Origin: Cloacibacterium rupense
GTDB taxonomy: Bacteria > Bacteroidota > Bacteroidia > Flavobacteriales > Weeksellaceae
Length of the DNA stretch: 64,000 nucleotides
Direction of reading: 5' to 3'
Assembly: GCF_014645495.1 (NCBI RefSeq)
Contig: NZ_BMLV01000002.1
Span: forward strand, 1-64,000
Shown here: positions 61,832 to 64,000 of the stretch, one piece after another
How positions within the stretch are numbered: position 1 is the stretch's first letter
How the letters are laid out: every line of letters begins with the position of its first letter
Translations under genes and position numbers: made by a program
Notes under the pieces: generated by a model
Seen by the model: only the letters and a program-made list of their open reading frames with translations
What the model was told of the DNA's origin: nothing
The model's database searches: none

Positions 61832-64000
61832 ATGAAAAAACTAACAAATGCTGTCTTGATTGTAGTTTTATCTTCATCCTTTGCGCTAGTAAAAGCACAA
61901 GAAGAGAAAAGAGATAGTCTTAAGACCAAAGAAATTCAAGGTGTGGTAGTAACTGCATTAGGAATTAAGAAAGAAAAAAGAGCACTTACTTATTCAACAC
62001 AAGAAATTGGCGGTGATGCATTAGTAAAAGTAAAAGATGCTAACCCAATGAACAGTCTATCTGGTAGAGTAGCGGGTGTAAACATTAGTAGAAGTTCTTC
62101 TGGTATTGGTGGTTCTGTGAAAGTAACCCTTAGAGGACAATCTTCTTCTAGAAATAACCAACCACTGTATGTAATAGATGGAGTTCCAATCACCAATTCT
62201 ACTCCTTCTCAACCTGGTTCTATTTTTGGTGACGAAGGAGGAAGCAGAGATGGTGGTGATGTTCTTTCATTAATCAATCCTGACGACATTGAAAATATTA
62301 ACGTATTAAGAGGTGCCGCTTCTGCTGCATTATATGGTAGCCAAGGTGCTAATGGCGTTATCTTAATCACAACTAAAAAAGGTAAATCTGGAAAAGTAAG
62401 TTTAAATTTCAACTCTAATATTACTGCAGAAAGTGCAGCTTACTATCCAAAACTACAATACGAATACCTAGCAACCAATCCTGGCCAAGGAGGAACAAGC
62501 TGGGGAGCAAAAGGAAGCACAGAAGATTATGCTAAAAAATTCTTCAAAACTGGTCTTACAAGCATCAATTCAGTTTCATTGAGTGCTAGTAACAATATTT
62601 TTTCAAGCTATTTATCTTATGCTAATACTTCTTCTAATGGTGTAATCCCAACTAGTAGAATGAATCAAAATAACTTTACCTTCAGAGAAACAGTAAACTT
62701 ATTTGGTGACAAATTAAAAGTAGATGCATCTGTAAATGTATCTGAACAGAGATTTCACAACAGACCAGGGAATGGTTTATATCTAAGTCCTCTAGTAGGA
62801 TTATACGCTTTCCCAAGAGGTGAAAACTATGATGATTACACCACTAATTTTGAGCGTTTAAATACACAAAATTATATCAAAGAACAGAATATTTTCAATA
62901 ATGCTGCTTTTACAAGTGACATAGAGCAAAACCCATATTGGTTACTTAATAGAGCTGCAACAGACGAAAACAATAAAAGAGCATACATGAAAGGCTCTAT
63001 CTCTTATGTTGCCACAGATTGGCTTACCTTCCAAGCTAGAGCTTCTTATGATTATGTAAACAGAAATTACAAAAGAAGATTATACGCTGGAACCACTCCT
63101 GTTTTGGCTCATAAATTCGGTAGATATATCAGCGAAAATAGCGTAGATACACAGTGGTACACCGATATCATTGCCACAGCCAATAAGTCTTTCGGCAAGT
63201 TTGATGTGAGTGCTGTTTTAGGAGCAAGTAGAAATGATTTTAAACTTGGAGATTTAACTTTTGCAGATTCTGGCTTTGACAAACCAGGGCAAGGTCTTAA
63301 AATTCCTAATTATTTCGTTCTTGGCAACTTCGTAGGAACAGAAGGAATAGGTAATTCTATTGGAACTGACAAAGAAACTAAGTCTGTATTTGGAAGTGCA
63401 CAATTTGGTTTTGATAAAGCTATTTATTTAGATGTTTCAGCAAGAAATGACTGGTCTAGTGCCCTTTCCGAAAGTTTCTTTTATCCTTCTGTAGGTTTAT
63501 CTACTATTCTTAATAAGTACATAGACTTCGGAGATACTGTAAAATTTTTAAAATTGAGAGGTGCTTATGCACAAGTTGGTAATGACATTCCTTCTTTTAT
63601 TCAAGGAAATTTATCTAGTACTTATGGTAAATTAACTGGAGGAGTTATTCAGGAACCAGCTGTTTCTAGTTACCCAGGAATTGCTCTAAAACCTGAACTT
63701 AAAAAATCTTGGGAAGCAGGTCTTGAAGCTAGATTATTTAATAACAGAGTTAATTTTGATTTTACTTATTATCTATCAAACACCACCAATCAATATTTTG
63801 AAATCAATGCAGGAAGTAACATCTACGGGGTACAAAGATGGGCTGTAAATGGTGGAGATATAGAATCTAAAGGTATAGAGGCATCTCTTAACGTAATTCC
63901 TTTCAAAGATGACAATTTCGAATGGAGTTCTACCATTAACTTTGGAACCAATAAGAGTTATGTGAAATCACTTTCAGACTTCTTAAGACAAGCAGATGGT
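61832..64000 (+). CDS. SusC/RagA family TonB-dependent receptor (partial, 3' end off window)
   Basis: 723 codons are open to the last base of the window. ATG 61832 starts a signal peptide (AVLIVVLSSSFALVKAQ). The TonB-box region IQGVVVTALGIKKEKRA is followed by a plug domain (NSLSGRVAGVNIS, VTLRGQSSSRNNQPLYVIDG, LRGAASAALYGSQGANGVILI) and barrel strands. No N-terminal carboxypeptidase-regulatory-like domain, as in the other SusC here. Low similarity by eye to that receptor outside the plug, so a different substrate is likely. A SusD partner is expected to the right. Confidence 0.94.
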   Translation, partial: MKKLTNAVLIVVLSSSFALVKAQEEKRDSLKTKEIQGVVVTALGIKKEKRALTYSTQEIGGDALVKVKDANPMNSLSGRVAGVNISRSSSGIGGSVKVTLRGQSSSRNNQPLYVIDGVPITNSTPSQPGSIFGDEGGSRDGGDVLSLINPDDIENINVLRGAASAALYGSQGANGVILITTKKGKSGKVSLNFNSNITAESAAYYPKLQYEYLATNPGQGGTSWGAKGSTEDYAKKFFKTGLTSINSVSLSASNNIFSSYLSYANTSSNGVIPTSRMNQNNFTFRETVNLFGDKLKVDASVNVSEQRFHNRPGNGLYLSPLVGLYAFPRGENYDDYTTNFERLNTQNYIKEQNIFNNAAFTSDIEQNPYWLLNRAATDENNKRAYMKGSISYVATDWLTFQARASYDYVNRNYKRRLYAGTTPVLAHKFGRYISENSVDTQWYTDIIATANKSFGKFDVSAVLGASRNDFKLGDLTFADSGFDKPGQGLKIPNYFVLGNFVGTEGIGNSIGTDKETKSVFGSAQFGFDKAIYLDVSARNDWSSALSESFFYPSVGLSTILNKYIDFGDTVKFLKLRGAYAQVGNDIPSFIQGNLSSTYGKLTGGVIQEPAVSSYPGIALKPELKKSWEAGLEARLFNNRVNFDFTYYLSNTTNQYFEINAGSNIYGVQRWAVNGGDIESKGIEASLNVIPFKDDNFEWSSTINFGTNKSYVKSLSDFLRQADG

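Noticed and set aside
61638-61898. Minus-strand frame at the start of the right-end SusC gene
   Set aside because: It is low-complexity and antisense to a clear signal peptide.

Overview
The window is a 64 kb piece of an AT-rich chromosome from a member of the Bacteroidota, most likely the Chryseobacterium/Cloacibacterium group (Weeksellaceae, Flavobacteriales). The evidence is the type IX secretion translocon SprA, T9SS-sorted and PID-CTERM-like proteins, SusC/SusD pairs, a TonB with the Bacteroidota-type N-terminus, bacillithiol deacetylase BshB1, and promoters of the TTG-N19-21-TAnnTTTG type. The genus is a guess. No insertion sequence, prophage, CRISPR array or rRNA was seen.

Layout. 1-581 is non-coding and holds a GC-rich repeat-like island. 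582-9063 (minus strand) is ruvA-sprA followed by gcvH-vanZ. 9175-22710 (minus) is a glycan-utilisation locus: GH3, GH43-like/discoidin, SusC, SusD, a LamG lipoprotein, two related GH144 lipoproteins and a secreted esterase. GH144 is the endo-beta-1,2-glucanase family, so beta-1,2-glucan is the best substrate guess. The locus, with the adjacent fadD-type gene (22888-24657), sits between maeB and ruvA, which I recall being close neighbours in related genomes; that suggests an insertion. 24701-28177 (minus) is a small conserved gene, a BadF-type sugar kinase and maeB. 28394-32949 (plus) is gtrA, plsC, an MFS sugar transporter, a ROK kinase and a DUF3810 metalloprotease. The transporter and kinase could take up and phosphorylate the glucose the locus releases.

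32961-33314 (minus) holds tRNA-Met(CAT) and, downstream, a candidate small RNA with its own promoter and a strong terminator. 33359-39138 (minus) holds a TlpA-like thioredoxin, a tiny PID-CTERM-like protein, a T9SS client, clpX, a HIT protein and greA, whose leader contains a terminator-like hairpin. 39236-40142 (plus) is a Rieske-fold-like lipoprotein with altered ligands, and dtd. tRNA-His and bshB1 follow. 41076-46925 (minus) is the exbB-exbD-exbD-tonB energy-transduction cluster with a small membrane protein, a PstS-like lipoprotein and a TPR protein. It would power SusC-type receptors such as the two in this window.

47192-59736 is mainly housekeeping and envelope genes: leuS, a lipocalin-like lipoprotein, a GT2 glycosyltransferase, a lipoprotein beta-carbonic anhydrase, waaA, DUF1648, an NlpC/P60 peptidase, an O-methyltransferase, an OmpA lipoprotein, a short tilS and dsbD. 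59790-61521 (minus) is a LytTR/LytS two-component pair, divergent from a second SusC-type receptor that runs off the right edge.

The main points for follow-up are the small RNA candidate (32961-33051), the greA leader attenuator, the inserted GH144 locus, the Rieske-like protein with Cys-x-Asp / Cys-x-x-Asp in place of the Fe-S ligands, the ROK kinase without zinc cysteines, and the 70-residue sorting-signal protein. All calls come from reading the sequence; no database search was possible.
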